Shown here: piece by piece, positions 17,010 to 26,134 of the stretch
Numbering within the stretch: position 1 is the first letter of the stretch
Layout: every line of letters starts with the position of its first letter
From: an uncultured Roseobacter sp.
Lineage (GTDB): Bacteria > Pseudomonadota > Alphaproteobacteria > Rhodobacterales > Rhodobacteraceae
Assembly: GCF_947488185.1 (NCBI RefSeq)
Contig: NZ_CANKYM010000004.1
Location: forward strand, 248,001-312,000
Direction: 5' to 3'
DNA: 64,000 nucleotides
Program-made: the position numbers and the translations under genes
The notes under the pieces: model-generated
Databases searched by the model: none
What the model was told of the DNA's origin: nothing
Seen by the model: the letters and a program-made list of their open reading frames with translations, nothing else

Positions 17010-17501
17010 TTAGGCGGCGGTGCGGCCTGAGTCAAGCCACGCATTGATGCGCCGGACCACCTTTTCGGCCTGCGGGCCACTGCGATAGCTGGTGGTCAGT
17101 CCGTGGCGGTTTTCAAGCCGGTCCGCCCCGAGCACGAGCGCGACCCGGTGACAGTCGGCTGTGTCGTGGTCGCCCTTGCGGGTCTGCAGCATCGCGCGCG
17201 TCACATCCGCTAGCGGGTGGGTCTCAAACCGGTCGCCATCGAGGCGCCGTTTGCGCAGGGTGAGGCTCTGGGCGGTGCGGTCAAAGGTGACCTGCACCCG
17301 CTCCACGGCGAACCAGAAGGAGGGAACCATCAGGAGGGCTGTCACGGTGAGCACGAAGAGCGCCTTGCCCGGATCGCCCTCGGCAAAGGCGGCCATGCTG
17401 GCGTAGAGCAGCAGCAGGCTCATGGCGACGAGGGCTGCCGCCAGGAGGATGGGCCGGTGTTCGATCACCAGCCGGTCCGGGGTGTCCGTCAGGATTTTCA
17501 T
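17010..17501 (-). CDS. hypothetical membrane protein, 163 residues
   Basis: The start is ATG 17501 (MKILTDTPDRLVIEHRPILL). Two hydrophobic helices (about residues 19-40 and 48-67) are followed by a cytoplasmic domain rich in Arg and His with alternating strands, as in many small PH-like membrane proteins. The pattern 'two helices, then FDRTAQSLTLRKRRLDGD' recalls proteins that bind lipids or partners through a beta-barrel domain, but I cannot name a family. Same strand as ffh, about 180 bases upstream of it. Confidence 0.6.
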   Translation of the reverse strand: MKILTDTPDRLVIEHRPILLAAALVAMSLLLLYASMAAFAEGDPGKALFVLTVTALLMVPSFWFAVERVQVTFDRTAQSLTLRKRRLDGDRFETHPLADVTRAMLQTRKGDHDTADCHRVALVLGADRLENRHGLTTSYRSGPQAEKVVRRINAWLDSGRTAA

Positions 17502-17866
17502 GGGCGCAGAAGAGCGCAAGACCGTGGTGCTTTCGGGGCGATTTCGGTGCAAATGCACGGCATATGATCCTGCGGGGCGCAATAGTGTCGACGTGCGCGC
17601 GGGCGGAGGCCGCGTGTCATGAGTATTTGGAGAAGGGTGAAGACAGGCGCGTGCGGATGGGGCGTGAGCCTGTCGAAGGTGCGGTTTGATCGGGGCTGAC
17701 TGGGGCGGCTTTGGTCGTGCGCATACTCTCGGGGGTCACGCGGAGCTGGAGCCGGCGCCCCTTGGCTGCAAGCCGGGTGGCTGGGTGTTGATCTGGCTCA
17801 AGGCGGGACCTCGCCACCTGCATCAGACTGAGCCGCATCCTCCGCAAAGGGAAAAGGAATAGGGAT
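17502..17866. other. intergenic stretch without a clear gene
   Basis: About 365 bases. A 26-codon frame starting at 17620 lacks a ribosome site. A minus-strand frame across 17617-17988 is of low-complexity composition. The region must hold the promoter of the small exported protein at 17867 (ribosome site near 17853). Confidence 0.45.
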
Positions 17867-18046
17867 ATGACATTTGCAAGACTGGTACTGACCGCAATTT
17901 CCGTGGTCGCGGTGTCAGCTTTTACGGCTCTGGCTGATGCGCCAAGCCCGGACAGCACCGAGCTGTCGCATGGCGGCGGGTGTCGCAAGAGTTCACCACC
18001 GGGGCAATGCTGCCATGGTGGGTCTCAGCCTTATCATTGTCATTGA
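17867..18046 (+). CDS. small exported Cys/His-rich protein, 59 residues
   Basis: Starts MTFARLVLTAISVVAVSAFT, a clear signal peptide with cleavage near ALA (about residue 25). The mature part is only about 34 residues, with three cysteines and four histidines (SPPGQCCHGG, then QPYHCH at the end). This Cys/His pattern resembles small secreted YHYCH-type domains and could bind metal. The start has an AAAGG/AAGG purine run upstream. Function unknown. Confidence 0.6.
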   Translation: MTFARLVLTAISVVAVSAFTALADAPSPDSTELSHGGGCRKSSPPGQCCHGGSQPYHCH

Positions 18047-18096
18047 GGGCGGCCGGTTCGGGGGCGTCATAGCGCGCCCCCGATCGGCGTGATGAA

Positions 18097-18675
18097 TCAC
18101 GCGGCGAGGGCCGCGATCTGGGCGGTGGCGTCGGCCATGGCCTTGTCGGCATCAGCCATGAGGCGGTCGGCGGCGACGATTTCAACATCGGTGATGCCGA
18201 TGAAGCCCATGATATGGCGCAGGTAGCCCGAGGCGAAGTCGATCTCGGAGCCCACTTCGGTGCCGCCGGTGGCCAGGGCAATCACCGCGCGCTTGCCCTC
18301 CAAGAGGCCAACAGGGCCATTTTCGGTGTATTTGAAGGTCAGGCCCGCGCGGGCGATCTGGTCGATCCAGGCCTTGAGCGCAGCAGGCACCCCGAAGTTG
18401 TAGACCGGCACGCCGATCACCAGCACATCTGCCGCCGTGACTTCCTGCACCAGCGTGTCGGAGAGTGCGAGCGTGTCTTTTTGCGCCGGGTTGCGTTGAT
18501 CGGCGGGGGTGAAATTGGCACTGACCCAGGCCTCGGTGATCTGGGGCACTGCCTCGCTCAGATCGCGGCGGATCACGGTGCCGCCGAGTTTGTCGACGAT
18601 GGAGGCGGTCAGCTGTCGGGTGGTCGATCCGGCAAAGCGGGCGGAGGCATCAATGTGCAGAATGGTCTGTGTCAT
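18097..18675 (-). CDS. azoR: FMN-dependent NADH-azoreductase (quinone reductase)
   Basis: A 192-residue flavodoxin-fold enzyme that reduces quinones and azo compounds with NADH and FMN. It starts MTQTILHIDASARFAGSTTR (phosphate-binding loop SARFAGSTTR). It also has the FMN-site motif IGVPVYNFGVPAALKAWIDQ and FKYTENGPVGLLEGKRAV, all AzoR hallmarks. Divergent from a LysR regulator that probably controls it. Confidence 0.9.
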   Translation of the reverse strand: MTQTILHIDASARFAGSTTRQLTASIVDKLGGTVIRRDLSEAVPQITEAWVSANFTPADQRNPAQKDTLALSDTLVQEVTAADVLVIGVPVYNFGVPAALKAWIDQIARAGLTFKYTENGPVGLLEGKRAVIALATGGTEVGSEIDFASGYLRHIMGFIGITDVEIVAADRLMADADKAMADATAQIAALAA

Positions 18676-18731
18676 TTGGGATGTCCTTCATGGATAGATC
18701 AGATTTCTTTCTTCGTGCATCAAATATGGAT

Positions 18732-18787
18732 ATTGCAATTTCGAACGCAATTGGTGATATTTCACATGAAGTGTGCGACATTGCACA
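18732..18787. promoter_or_regulatory. LysR-type operators between azoR and its regulator
   Basis: Two inverted repeats lie in the divergent promoter region: ATTGC-N10-GCAAT (18732-18751) and TGTGC-N6-GCACA (18772-18787). Both have the size expected of LysR-type sites; the second is next to the regulator's start. Confidence 0.5.
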
Positions 18788-18808
18788 TCAATGGGGCAGT
18801 GGTGCGAT

Positions 18809-19687
18809 ATGGATAACTGGGACGAGATCAAGACTGCCTATCAGGTAGCACGCATGGGAACCGTCAGTGGTGCGGCTGATGTGCTGGGCGTGCATCATGC
18901 GACGGTGATCCGCCATATCGATGCGATTGAGGGGCGTCTTGGCGTCAAACTGTTTCAGCGCCATGCGCGTGGTTACACGGCCACCGAGGCCGGGCAGGAT
19001 CTGTTGCGGGTTGCCCAGGCGACGGATGATCAGTTCAGTCAATTGGCCGGTCGCATCAAAGGGCTTGGCAACGAGGTTTCAGGCGATCTGGTGATCACAT
19101 CGTTGATCAGCTTGGCACCGAGAATGGTGCCCTTGCTGTCACAGTTCCAGACGCTCTACCCGGATGTGGTTCTGCGTTATCTGACGGGGGAACGCCTCTT
19201 TCGGCTTGAATATGGCGAGGCGCATGTGGCCATTCGCGCGGGTACCGTGCCAGAGCAGCCGGACAATGTCGTACAGGCATTTCACCATCAGCATATGGGG
19301 CTTTACGCCACGCGGGAGTATCTCAGGACGCATGGCACGCCGAAGTCTATCGAAGACGTCAAGGGTCACCGCTTTGTCGGCCATGACAGTGATGACAGTC
19401 GCGCCCCGTTTAACCGCTGGCTACGCGCGCACATTCCCGCTTGCGTGCTGACGTTCCGGTCAACTGATACACGTGCGCTCGAGATCGCCGTGAAATCGGG
19501 CGCTGGCATTGGGTTTATCCCGGTGCTGGAGGCGCGCGAAAATCCTGATCTTGTCGAGGTCTTCCCACGTCAGGAGGATTGGTCCGCACCCCTGTGGCTG
19601 GTCACCCATGTGGATCTTCATCGCACCACGAAGGTGCAGGCCTTTTTGAGCTATCTCAAAGAACAGGCGAAAGGCTGGGATGTATGA
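18809..19687 (+). CDS. LysR-family transcriptional regulator
   Basis: A 292-residue regulator with the N-terminal winged helix (MGTVSGAADVLGVHHATVIR; HTH at about 16-45) and a ligand-binding domain with motifs such as EYGEAHVAIRAG and AVKSGAGIGFIPVLE. It starts at ATG 18809, divergent from azoR, and its stop overlaps the ATG of the EamA transporter (ATGA). It probably controls azoR and perhaps the transporter; electrophilic quinones are plausible inducers. Confidence 0.88.
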   Translation: MDNWDEIKTAYQVARMGTVSGAADVLGVHHATVIRHIDAIEGRLGVKLFQRHARGYTATEAGQDLLRVAQATDDQFSQLAGRIKGLGNEVSGDLVITSLISLAPRMVPLLSQFQTLYPDVVLRYLTGERLFRLEYGEAHVAIRAGTVPEQPDNVVQAFHHQHMGLYATREYLRTHGTPKSIEDVKGHRFVGHDSDDSRAPFNRWLRAHIPACVLTFRSTDTRALEIAVKSGAGIGFIPVLEARENPDLVEVFPRQEDWSAPLWLVTHVDLHRTTKVQAFLSYLKEQAKGWDV

Positions 19688-20601
19688 CGCCGGGCGCGCA
19701 GGGTCATCTGGCCATGCTGGCTTTCTCTGCATTGGTTGCCGGTTCGTTTTCCCTCGGCGCACAGGCCGCGAACGAGATTGACCCGGCTGTATTGAATGCG
19801 GCACGCTTCGCCCTGGCAGCACTGGTGATCGGGGTGGCAGCAGCGGTGACAACAGGGCTGCCGCGCACCGCCTTCCAGGCACCTTGGCGGTACGCGCTGC
19901 TGGGGGGAACCTTTGCCATCTATTTCGTCTTGATGTTCGAAGGGTTAAAGACCGCTGCCCCGGTCAGTGCGGCGGCGGTCTTTACCCTGACCCCGGTGAT
20001 GGCGGCAGGTTTCGGTTGGGTGCTGTTGCGCCAGATCACGACGCCGCGTATGGCGCTGGCACTCAGCATCGGTGCAGCAGGAGCGCTCTGGGTGATCTTC
20101 CGGGCCGATCTAGAAGCATTGCGCGCGTTTGAGATTGGGCGCGGCGAAGCGATCTATTTCTTTGGTTGCGTGGCCCACGCGATCTACACGCCCATGGTGC
20201 GCAAGCTGAACCGGGGGGAGCCAGCGGTGGTTTTCACCTTTGGCATGTTGGTCGCAGGCGCTCTGCTGTTGACGCTTTATTCATGGTCGGACATTGCCGC
20301 GACGGAGTGGACGGGCCTGCCAAGCATCGTATGGATCACACTCATCTACATCGCCGTATTTGCGTCTGCGGCCACCTTCGTGTTGCTGCAATTCGCGACA
20401 CTGCGTCTGCCGAGCGCCAAGGTCATGGCCTATACCTACCTGACGCCGAGCTGGGTGATTCTGTGGGAAATCGCCTTTGGCAACAGCGTTCCGCATCCCT
20501 TGGTGCTGGGGGGTGTTGCTTTGACCATTGTCGCGCTTGCACTGCTTTTGCGCGATGACGGCGCCAGATCCATGGAACAAGAACTGCGACAGGCGCGTTG
20601 A
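19684..20601 (+). CDS. EamA/DMT-superfamily transporter
   Basis: A 305-residue inner-membrane protein with about ten transmembrane helices in two EamA repeats (the first about 10-150, the second about 165-290). It starts MTPGAQGHLAMLAFSALVAG. Typical segments are PVSAAAVFTLTPVMAAGFGW (end of repeat 1) and LRLPSAKVMAYTYLTPSW (repeat 2). Substrates in this family are metabolites such as amino acids or drugs, unknown here. Translationally coupled to the LysR gene. Confidence 0.88.
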   Translation: MTPGAQGHLAMLAFSALVAGSFSLGAQAANEIDPAVLNAARFALAALVIGVAAAVTTGLPRTAFQAPWRYALLGGTFAIYFVLMFEGLKTAAPVSAAAVFTLTPVMAAGFGWVLLRQITTPRMALALSIGAAGALWVIFRADLEALRAFEIGRGEAIYFFGCVAHAIYTPMVRKLNRGEPAVVFTFGMLVAGALLLTLYSWSDIAATEWTGLPSIVWITLIYIAVFASAATFVLLQFATLRLPSAKVMAYTYLTPSWVILWEIAFGNSVPHPLVLGGVALTIVALALLLRDDGARSMEQELRQAR

Positions 20602-20634
20602 TCTCCCGACAAAGCTCAATGAGAGGAACAGGAA

Positions 20635-20703
20635 ATGCGTAGTATTATTTATCTTGTCGGACTTGTGGTTGTGGTTATGGCGGTGATCAATCTCGCAACC
20701 TGA
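20635..20703 (+). CDS. 22-residue membrane peptide
   Basis: A very short frame with an excellent ribosome site (GAGAGGAACAGG, ending 3 bases before the ATG). It begins MRSIIYLVGLVVVVMAVIN and ends after Leu-Ala-Thr, so nearly all of it forms one membrane helix. I recall similar peptides (MRxIxYxVGLxVVVxAV...) in other alphaproteobacteria, often annotated as hypothetical. It lies 33 bases after the transporter gene. Function unknown. Confidence 0.6.
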   Translation: MRSIIYLVGLVVVVMAVINLAT

Positions 20704-20727
20704 GTGTTCCGACAGAAGCTTAAGCGC

Positions 20728-21060
20728 TCACGCGCTTTCTTCGGGTAGTTCGGTCGCGAGGAACCTCTCAAATGCGTCTAGGTTCACCGGTTCGAACTGC
20801 CCGAAACCCTGCATCCAGACCGAAGCTGCCCGCAAAGCATCCGGTTCCAGTTTGCACCACTTCACGCGGCCTCGCTTTTCCTGGGAAATCAACCCTGCAG
20901 CGGTAAGCACACCAAGGTGTTTGGAGATGGCTGCCAGTGACATCTCGAATGGCTCCGCCACATCCGTGACGGCCATATCGTCCTCCAATAGCATCGTCAG
21001 AATGGCCCGGCGCGTCGGATCCGCCAGTGCTGCGAAGGCCTGATCAAGGTCACGTGTCAT
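20728..21060 (-). CDS. ArsR-family transcriptional regulator
   Basis: A 110-residue winged-helix protein: MTRDLDQAFAALADPTRRAI is the classical ArsR N terminus, and the recognition helix lies in MSLAAISKHLGVLTAAGLIS. No metal-binding cysteine pair (ELCVCDL) is present; Asp/Met replace it (MAVTDVAEPF), so it is one of the non-metal members. No SRPBCC target gene is adjacent here. Confidence 0.85.
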   Translation of the reverse strand: MTRDLDQAFAALADPTRRAILTMLLEDDMAVTDVAEPFEMSLAAISKHLGVLTAAGLISQEKRGRVKWCKLEPDALRAASVWMQGFGQFEPVNLDAFERFLATELPEESA

Positions 21061-21099
21061 CCCTCTTCATAACGCCCGCAGATCGGCAGGAAAAGCCCG

Positions 21100-21321
21100 T
21101 CAGCCGCGCGGGTGATGCTCGGTCTGCGAGGGCCACCTTATCCTGTGGCGCTCCAGGTCGGCCTCAGATAACCCGATATCACGGGCCAAGTGATCGCTGA
21201 TCTGGCCGATATGCGAGCCCTTCCGGCGCGGTCGAAACCATTTCAAACAGCGCCTGATTGTGATTTTTTCTAACATTCCGACAAAGCTCAACCTTGCGCG
21301 CGGACGCGTTACATCTGTCAT
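21100..21321 (-). CDS. DUF1127-type small protein
   Basis: A 73-residue basic protein. Its C-terminal half (ISDHLARDIGLSEADLERHR) matches the DUF1127 motif in small Arg-rich proteins linked to RNA turnover and to phosphate and carbon metabolism in alphaproteobacteria. The N-terminal extension is longer than usual. Divergent from a LysR gene. Role unknown. Confidence 0.65.
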   Translation of the reverse strand: MTDVTRPRARLSFVGMLEKITIRRCLKWFRPRRKGSHIGQISDHLARDIGLSEADLERHRIRWPSQTEHHPRG

Positions 21322-21369
21322 GGGGCATACTCTTGATAGGGATTTCCAGTAAGATGCATCAGACGGCGC

Positions 21370-21417
21370 TTGATTTCAAAATCAATTGCTTGACGTAACT
21401 TGTGCAAAAAATGCACA
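21370..21417. promoter_or_regulatory. two operators in front of the LysR gene
   Basis: TTGATTT-CA-AAATCAA (21370-21385) is a perfect 7-base inverted repeat, and TGTGCA-N5-TGCACA (21401-21417) a perfect 6-base one ending 7 bases before the ATG. They are candidates for autoregulation by the LysR protein and for control of the divergent DUF1127 gene. Confidence 0.45.
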
Positions 21418-21424
21418 TATTCTT

Positions 21425-22318
21425 ATGATGAGACAACTTCCCCCACTGAACGCGCTGCGGGCTTTTGAGGCAGCAGGTCGGCACGAGAGTTTTTCGCGGG
21501 CCGCGGAGGAGCTTGGAGTGAGTCACTCCGCAATCAGCCGACATGTGCGCGGACTGGAAGATCGTCTGAACACAAGGCTCTTTCGGGATCTGTCCCGCGG
21601 CGTCGAACTGACGGCAGACGGGGCCGCTTACCTTGGACGGATCACACCCGCTCTGGACGCGATTGCCGAGGCGACTGAGCGGGTGATCGAGCGTCCCGCT
21701 GGCGTGATTATGGTCAACAGCGAGCCGCTTTTTGCCAGCAAATGGCTGATCCCGCGGCTATCGAGCTTCCATGAAACATATCCGGATATCGAAATTCGGC
21801 TGGAAGGATCGCGGTGGTTGGCTGATGTGAACCGCTACGAGGCGGATGTAGCCATTCGATTCCTCAAAACCCCTGGGTCCAACCCAGATGGCATTTTGCT
21901 GAGTGATGCGCCGCTCTATCCCTATGCGGTGCCGGGTCTCGTCGACTTGCCCCTGTCTGAACCGCGTGACTTGGTGCAACACACCTTGTTTCGGGACCGG
22001 TCAAGTGGCACATGGGGCGTCTGGTTTGCTTTGGCAGGCGAGCGGGACCCGGACATCGTCCCGGCACCAGGCTGGCGCATGCGGTCGCATCTGGCTTACG
22101 AGGCGACCCTGGCCGGGCAGGGCGTTTATCTGACGTCCGATGAAGTAACATCGCTTGACGTTGCGGCGGGTCGGTTACAGCGCCTCTCCGACATCGGATT
22201 TCGCGAGGGCGGTTACTACATGCTGCTCGGTGAAGGTGCGCTGCGCCGCAAACCTGTCCGGCTCTTTCGTGACTGGCTGCTGACCGCCAGCGCACCACAT
22301 CGTGGACAGCCGATCTGA
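21425..22318 (+). CDS. LysR-family regulator, GcvA-like
   Basis: A 297-residue regulator with the GcvA-type start: LPPLNALRAFEAAGRHESFS and the helix-turn-helix LGVSHSAISRHVRGLE. The effector domain shows MVNSEPLFASKWLIPRL and ANDVAIRF-like strands (YEADVAIRFLK). Start at 21425, or 21428 since two ATG codons adjoin. Target unknown; it may act on itself and the DUF1127 gene. It is followed by TCAACCA-AA-TGGTTGA (22325-22340), a symmetric element just after the stop. Confidence 0.88.
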   Translation: MMRQLPPLNALRAFEAAGRHESFSRAAEELGVSHSAISRHVRGLEDRLNTRLFRDLSRGVELTADGAAYLGRITPALDAIAEATERVIERPAGVIMVNSEPLFASKWLIPRLSSFHETYPDIEIRLEGSRWLADVNRYEADVAIRFLKTPGSNPDGILLSDAPLYPYAVPGLVDLPLSEPRDLVQHTLFRDRSSGTWGVWFALAGERDPDIVPAPGWRMRSHLAYEATLAGQGVYLTSDEVTSLDVAAGRLQRLSDIGFREGGYYMLLGEGALRRKPVRLFRDWLLTASAPHRGQPI

Positions 22319-22524
22319 AAAAGATCAACCAAATGGTTGAATGAGAGAAACGGCGCAAAACCGCATGCCGCGCATGTAGCACACATTAAGATCGCCTTTC
22401 ATTTCTCCAAAAATATGCGTAAAAACAAGTGCTTAAAACGGCAATCTGACCAGGCGCGGGCCGCTTGACTCGCCTCGTTCCGCACAATAGCAACGGCGCA
22501 ACCATCCAGTGGGGTGTTTTGCAC

Positions 22525-22854
22525 GTGACGGACCCGGACGAACAGCAGCGACTGGCGCAGCTCGAAGCGCGGATCGAGGCGGCAAAACAGGGGCAGGCGC
22601 CCAAACCTCGTCAGGATGAGCACTATTCCCAGGCGCAACTGGCCTGGCGCATGGTGATCGAACTGGTGGCCGGTCTCGGGATCGGTTTCGGCATCGGATA
22701 CGGGCTCGACAGCCTGCTCGGGACGCTCCCGATCTTTCTGGTGCTCTTTACATTGCTGGGCCTCGCGGCGGGCATCAAGACGATGCTGCGGTCGGCGCAA
22801 GAGGTGCAGGAGAAGAAGTTGGCCGAAGAGGCCGAAAAGGACGAGGGAGCCTGA
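22525..22854 (+). CDS. atpI: ATP synthase accessory protein AtpI
   Basis: First gene of the F0 operon; helps assembly of the c-ring. About 109 residues from a GTG at 22525 ([20 protein letters not shown]) behind GGGGTG; an earlier in-frame start is possible. A charged N terminus is followed by two membrane helices (about 47-67 and 72-90), with [15 protein letters not shown] between them, as is usual in alphaproteobacterial AtpI, and a charged tail. One base separates it from atpB. Confidence 0.85.
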   Translation: MTDPDEQQRLAQLEARIEAAKQGQAPKPRQDEHYSQAQLAWRMVIELVAGLGIGFGIGYGLDSLLGTLPIFLVLFTLLGLAAGIKTMLRSAQEVQEKKLAEEAEKDEGA

Positions 22855-22855
22855 G

Positions 22856-23599
22856 ATGGCGGAAGCAGAAGGCGGCGGTTTGGTTTTCAAACCCATGGAG
22901 CAGTTCGAGATCAAATCGCTCTTTGGCGGTGAGGTCATGTGGTACACGCCAACGAACACGGCCTTCTGGATGGGCCTGTCGATTGTCGCCATTATCGTCC
23001 TGCTGGTTCTGGGCAGCCGCCATCGCGCCATCGTTCCGAGCCGGTCGCAATCGGTTGCTGAGCTTGCCTACGGCTTCATCTACAAGATGGTCGAAGACAT
23101 CTGCGGGAAGGAAGGTCTGCGGTATTTCCCGTATATCATGACGCTGTTCATGTTCATCGTTTGCGCGAATTTCCTCGGGCTGATCCCGACGTCGTTCACG
23201 CCGACCTCGCATTTCGCGGTCACGGTCGTGCTGGCGCTTGCGGTCTTCATCACCGTCACTATCCTGGGCTTCGTCAAGAATGGCGCGGCTTTCCTGAGCC
23301 TCTTCTGGGTGTCGTCCGCGCCGCTGGCGCTTCGCCCCGTTCTGGCGATTATCGAGCTCATTTCCTATTTCGTGCGCCCCGTGAGCCACTCCATTCGTCT
23401 TGCAGGCAACGTCATGGCGGGCCACGCGGTGATCAAGGTGTTCGCAGGCTTCGCCGCCATCGCGGCGGTCAGCCCCGTGGCTGTACTCGGCATCACCGCG
23501 ATGTACGGGCTGGAGGTGCTGGTGTCCTTTATCCAGGCCTACGTCTTTACCATCCTCACATGCGTGTACCTCAAGGACGCGCTGCATCCGCATCACTAA
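22856..23599 (+). CDS. atpB: ATP synthase F0 subunit a
   Basis: The proton-channel stator subunit, 247 residues with five to six membrane helices. Key motifs are present: [18 protein letters not shown], with the essential arginine in SIRLAGN, and the C-terminal helix [20 protein letters not shown]. The N terminus [15 protein letters not shown] is typical of Rhodobacterales. Confidence 0.96.
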   Translation: MAEAEGGGLVFKPMEQFEIKSLFGGEVMWYTPTNTAFWMGLSIVAIIVLLVLGSRHRAIVPSRSQSVAELAYGFIYKMVEDICGKEGLRYFPYIMTLFMFIVCANFLGLIPTSFTPTSHFAVTVVLALAVFITVTILGFVKNGAAFLSLFWVSSAPLALRPVLAIIELISYFVRPVSHSIRLAGNVMAGHAVIKVFAGFAAIAAVSPVAVLGITAMYGLEVLVSFIQAYVFTILTCVYLKDALHPHH

Positions 23600-23657
23600 T
23601 TCGGGCGACTTTTACACCCGTCCAAATACTCAACTTCCAATCGTAAGGAGAATTCAC

Positions 23658-23882
23658 ATGGAAGGCGAACTCGCACACATCGGCGCAGGTCTGGCAGCAA
23701 TCGGGTCCGGCGCAGCCGCGATCGGGGTTGGCAACGTGGCCGGCAACTATCTGGCAGGCGCTCTGCGCAACCCATCCGCTGCTGCATCGCAGACAGCAAC
23801 ACTCTTCATCGGTATCGCTTTCGCAGAAGCGCTGGGGATCTTCGCATTCCTCGTCGCCCTGCTGCTGATGTTCGCCGTCTAA
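23658..23882 (+). CDS. atpE: ATP synthase F0 subunit c
   Basis: The rotor-ring proteolipid of 74 residues. It has the Gly/Ala-rich first helix ([19 protein letters not shown]), the polar loop RNP, and the proton-binding Glu in [11 protein letters not shown] (about residue 57). The ATG at 23658 follows AAGGAG. Confidence 0.97.
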   Translation: MEGELAHIGAGLAAIGSGAAAIGVGNVAGNYLAGALRNPSAAASQTATLFIGIAFAEALGIFAFLVALLLMFAV

Positions 23883-23968
23883 GACGTCTACGACGACATT
23901 CCTTACGGTCGGGCGGCGGTGATTGGCACCGCTGCCCGATGTAATGGGGCGGTTCGAAGGAGACCAAC

Positions 23969-24496
23969 ATGGCAACCGAAACACACAGCGCGGACGCGGC
24001 TTCCTCCGGGGGCATGCCACAGCTCGATTTTTCGACCTGGGGCAACCAGATTTTCTGGTTGGTGCTCACGCTCATCGTTATTTACTTCGTTCTGTCGCGG
24101 GTGGCGCTGCCACGGATCGCGGCTATCCTGGCGGAACGTCAGGGGACGATCACCAGCGATCTGGCTGCAGCTGAAGACCTGAAGGCAAAAGCGAAGGAGG
24201 CGGAAGCCGCCTACGACAAAGCACTGGTTGACGCCCGTGCCGAAGCGCACCGCATCGTTGCCGAGGCCAAGGCCGAAATCCAGGATGACCTGGATGCAGC
24301 AATCGCCAAGGCGGACGCCGAGATCGCGGCAAAATCCGCGGAATCCGAAAAGGCGATTGCCGACATCCGCGCGGGCGCGATGGAAGCGGTCAAGGATGTT
24401 GCCACTGAAACGGCGCAGGAAATCGTCAGTGCCATGGGTGGCAAAGCTGATGGCAAAGCTATCACAGCGGCTGTTGATGCCCGGCTGAAAGGATGA
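23969..24496 (+). CDS. atpX: ATP synthase F0 subunit b'
   Basis: The divergent second b subunit of photosynthetic and other alphaproteobacteria, which pairs with b to form the peripheral stalk. It has 175 residues: an N-terminal tail, one membrane helix ([20 protein letters not shown]) and a long Ala/Glu/Lys coiled coil. Its stop overlaps the atpF start by 4 bases. Confidence 0.93.
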   Translation: MATETHSADAASSGGMPQLDFSTWGNQIFWLVLTLIVIYFVLSRVALPRIAAILAERQGTITSDLAAAEDLKAKAKEAEAAYDKALVDARAEAHRIVAEAKAEIQDDLDAAIAKADAEIAAKSAESEKAIADIRAGAMEAVKDVATETAQEIVSAMGGKADGKAITAAVDARLKG

Positions 24497-25065
24497 GCGA
24501 CATGCGGAAGTTGACCGGACTTACACTGTTAGCGCTGCTCACCGCTGGCCCTGCTGCCGCTGCGAGCGGTCCCTTCTTCTCTCTGAAGAACACCGATTTC
24601 GTCGTGCTTTTGGGTCTGATCGTCTTCGTGGCAATCCTGATCTACTTCAAAGTGCCCTCGATGATTGGCGGCATGCTGGACAAACGTGCCGATGGCATCC
24701 AGTCCGAATTGGACGAGGCCCGCGCGCTGCGGGACGAGGCGCAGTCGCTGCTGGCCAGCTACGAGCGCAAGCAGCGCGAAGTACAGGAACAGGCGGATCG
24801 CATCGTTGCAGCTGCCAAGGAAGAGGCCACTGTCGCGGCAGAGCAGGCGCGCGCTGATCTCGCCGTCTCTCTTGAACGGCGGATGGCCGCCGCGCAGGAG
24901 CAGATCGAAAATGCGCAAAGCGCTGCCATCAAGGAAGTGCGTGACCAGTCCGTGACGGTCGCAATGGCCGTGGCACGTCAAGTGATCGCCAAACAGATGA
25001 CTGCAGCGCAGGGCAACAGCCTGATCGAGAGCGCAATTGCCGAGGTAGATGCCAAGCTGCATTGA
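24493..25065 (+). CDS. atpF: ATP synthase F0 subunit b
   Basis: Peripheral-stalk subunit, 190 residues. A signal-like N terminus ([15 protein letters not shown]) precedes the membrane helix ([19 protein letters not shown]), and a long coiled coil follows. Last gene of the F0 operon; the F1 genes are elsewhere, as is usual in Rhodobacterales. Confidence 0.94.
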   Translation: MSDMRKLTGLTLLALLTAGPAAAASGPFFSLKNTDFVVLLGLIVFVAILIYFKVPSMIGGMLDKRADGIQSELDEARALRDEAQSLLASYERKQREVQEQADRIVAAAKEEATVAAEQARADLAVSLERRMAAAQEQIENAQSAAIKEVRDQSVTVAMAVARQVIAKQMTAAQGNSLIESAIAEVDAKLH

Positions 25066-25088
25066 TTGGCACTTCACTAAAAGCGTCG

Positions 25089-25118
25089 AAAAACCCGGCT
25101 TCAAGGCCGGGTTTTTTT
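25089..25118 (+). terminator. intrinsic terminator of the F0 operon
   Basis: AACCCGGC / GCCGGGTT with a 6-base loop, followed by seven T in a row, starts 24 bases after the atpF stop. Confidence 0.93.
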
Positions 25119-25350
25119 GTCCAGCCCGTCATGCAAAACTCAAATGGCCTGCCAAAATCGAGGCAACATTAAACCCGCTATGCTTTTCGTCGAATTCTTG
25201 GATCAGTCTTCACTCCAAACCTATCTCCCAAAGACCAACGAGAGTTGGTGACAACGGTGCTGATCAGAGGGGCCTGGAGGGAATGGAGTTGCAGACTTGG
25301 CGCACTGGCATGATATGCAATACCGGCGCACGGCATCTGTCCCGCGCAGA

Positions 25351-26121
25351 TCAGTGTTTCTGCACTTCGTGGTCTAGACGCTGCTTAGCGACCTCTTCGT
25401 TTCGGCGGGCCCTGATCTGGTCCTGGAGGCAAACCTCGACATAGTCGAGATGCGCCTCGACAGCGCTCCGCGCGCCCTCGGGATCGCGCACCTGCAGTGC
25501 TTGGTTGATGGCTCTGTGTTGGTCAAGCAGCATGCCCCGGGTGGCGCGCTGTTTGAACATGATCTGCCGATTATAGAACACGCCCTCGCGCAGCAGTTCG
25601 TACATGGATCGCATCATGTGCAGCATGACCACGTTGTGGCTGGCCTCAATGATTGCCATGTGAAACTGCGCATCCAGCCGCGCCTCGTCTTCCGGATTAC
25701 GTTTGGCGTGGGCGGTTTCCATTTTGTCAAAAACGGCCTGCACCACACGCAGGTCTGTGTCCGAGGCCAGCCGCGCCGCCCGTTCCGCGGCCAGCCCCTC
25801 CATGTCCCGGCGAAAAGAGAGATAGTCGAAAACCGCCTCATCGTGACGGGCGAATAGCTGAACCAGCGCAGGCGCGAAAGCAGAGCCCAGAACATCGGCT
25901 ACGTAGACACCGGCACCGGCTCGGGCCGTCAGCAACCCCTGATCCTGCAAGGTGCCGATGGCGTCTCGCAGACTGGGTCGGGACACGTGCAGCCGCTCGG
26001 CCAACTCGCGTTCCGCCGGCAGCCGTTCGCCCGGCCGCAGAATGCCGCGCAGGATCAGCTCTTCGATCTGACGGACCACGGCCGAAGAGAGCTTTTCAGA
26101 CTGTACCGGTCGAAAGGGCAT
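25351..26121 (-). CDS. GntR-family regulator, FadR subfamily
   Basis: A 256-residue regulator: GntR winged helix (LILRGILRPGERLPAERELA, LHVSRPSLRDAIGTL) and an all-helical FCD domain whose metal-ligand pattern can be seen in DAQFHMAIIEAS and DQHRAINQAL. This architecture is that of PdhR/LldR/GlcC, which respond to carboxylic acids. A perfect operator lies 14 bases before its start, so it is probably autoregulated. It stands alone; its target genes are not obvious. Confidence 0.88.
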   Translation of the reverse strand: MPFRPVQSEKLSSAVVRQIEELILRGILRPGERLPAERELAERLHVSRPSLRDAIGTLQDQGLLTARAGAGVYVADVLGSAFAPALVQLFARHDEAVFDYLSFRRDMEGLAAERAARLASDTDLRVVQAVFDKMETAHAKRNPEDEARLDAQFHMAIIEASHNVVMLHMMRSMYELLREGVFYNRQIMFKQRATRGMLLDQHRAINQALQVRDPEGARSAVEAHLDYVEVCLQDQIRARRNEEVAKQRLDHEVQKH

Positions 26122-26134
26122 TGGGGCTCCATTT

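Noticed and set aside
17620..17700. Short plus-strand frame of 26 codons
   Set aside because: It has no ribosome site, and composition gives no sign of coding.
21370..21385. FNR box upstream of the LysR gene (TTGAT...ATCAA)
   Set aside because: The half sites are 6 bases apart, not 4; the full element is better read as a 7-base inverted repeat for another regulator.
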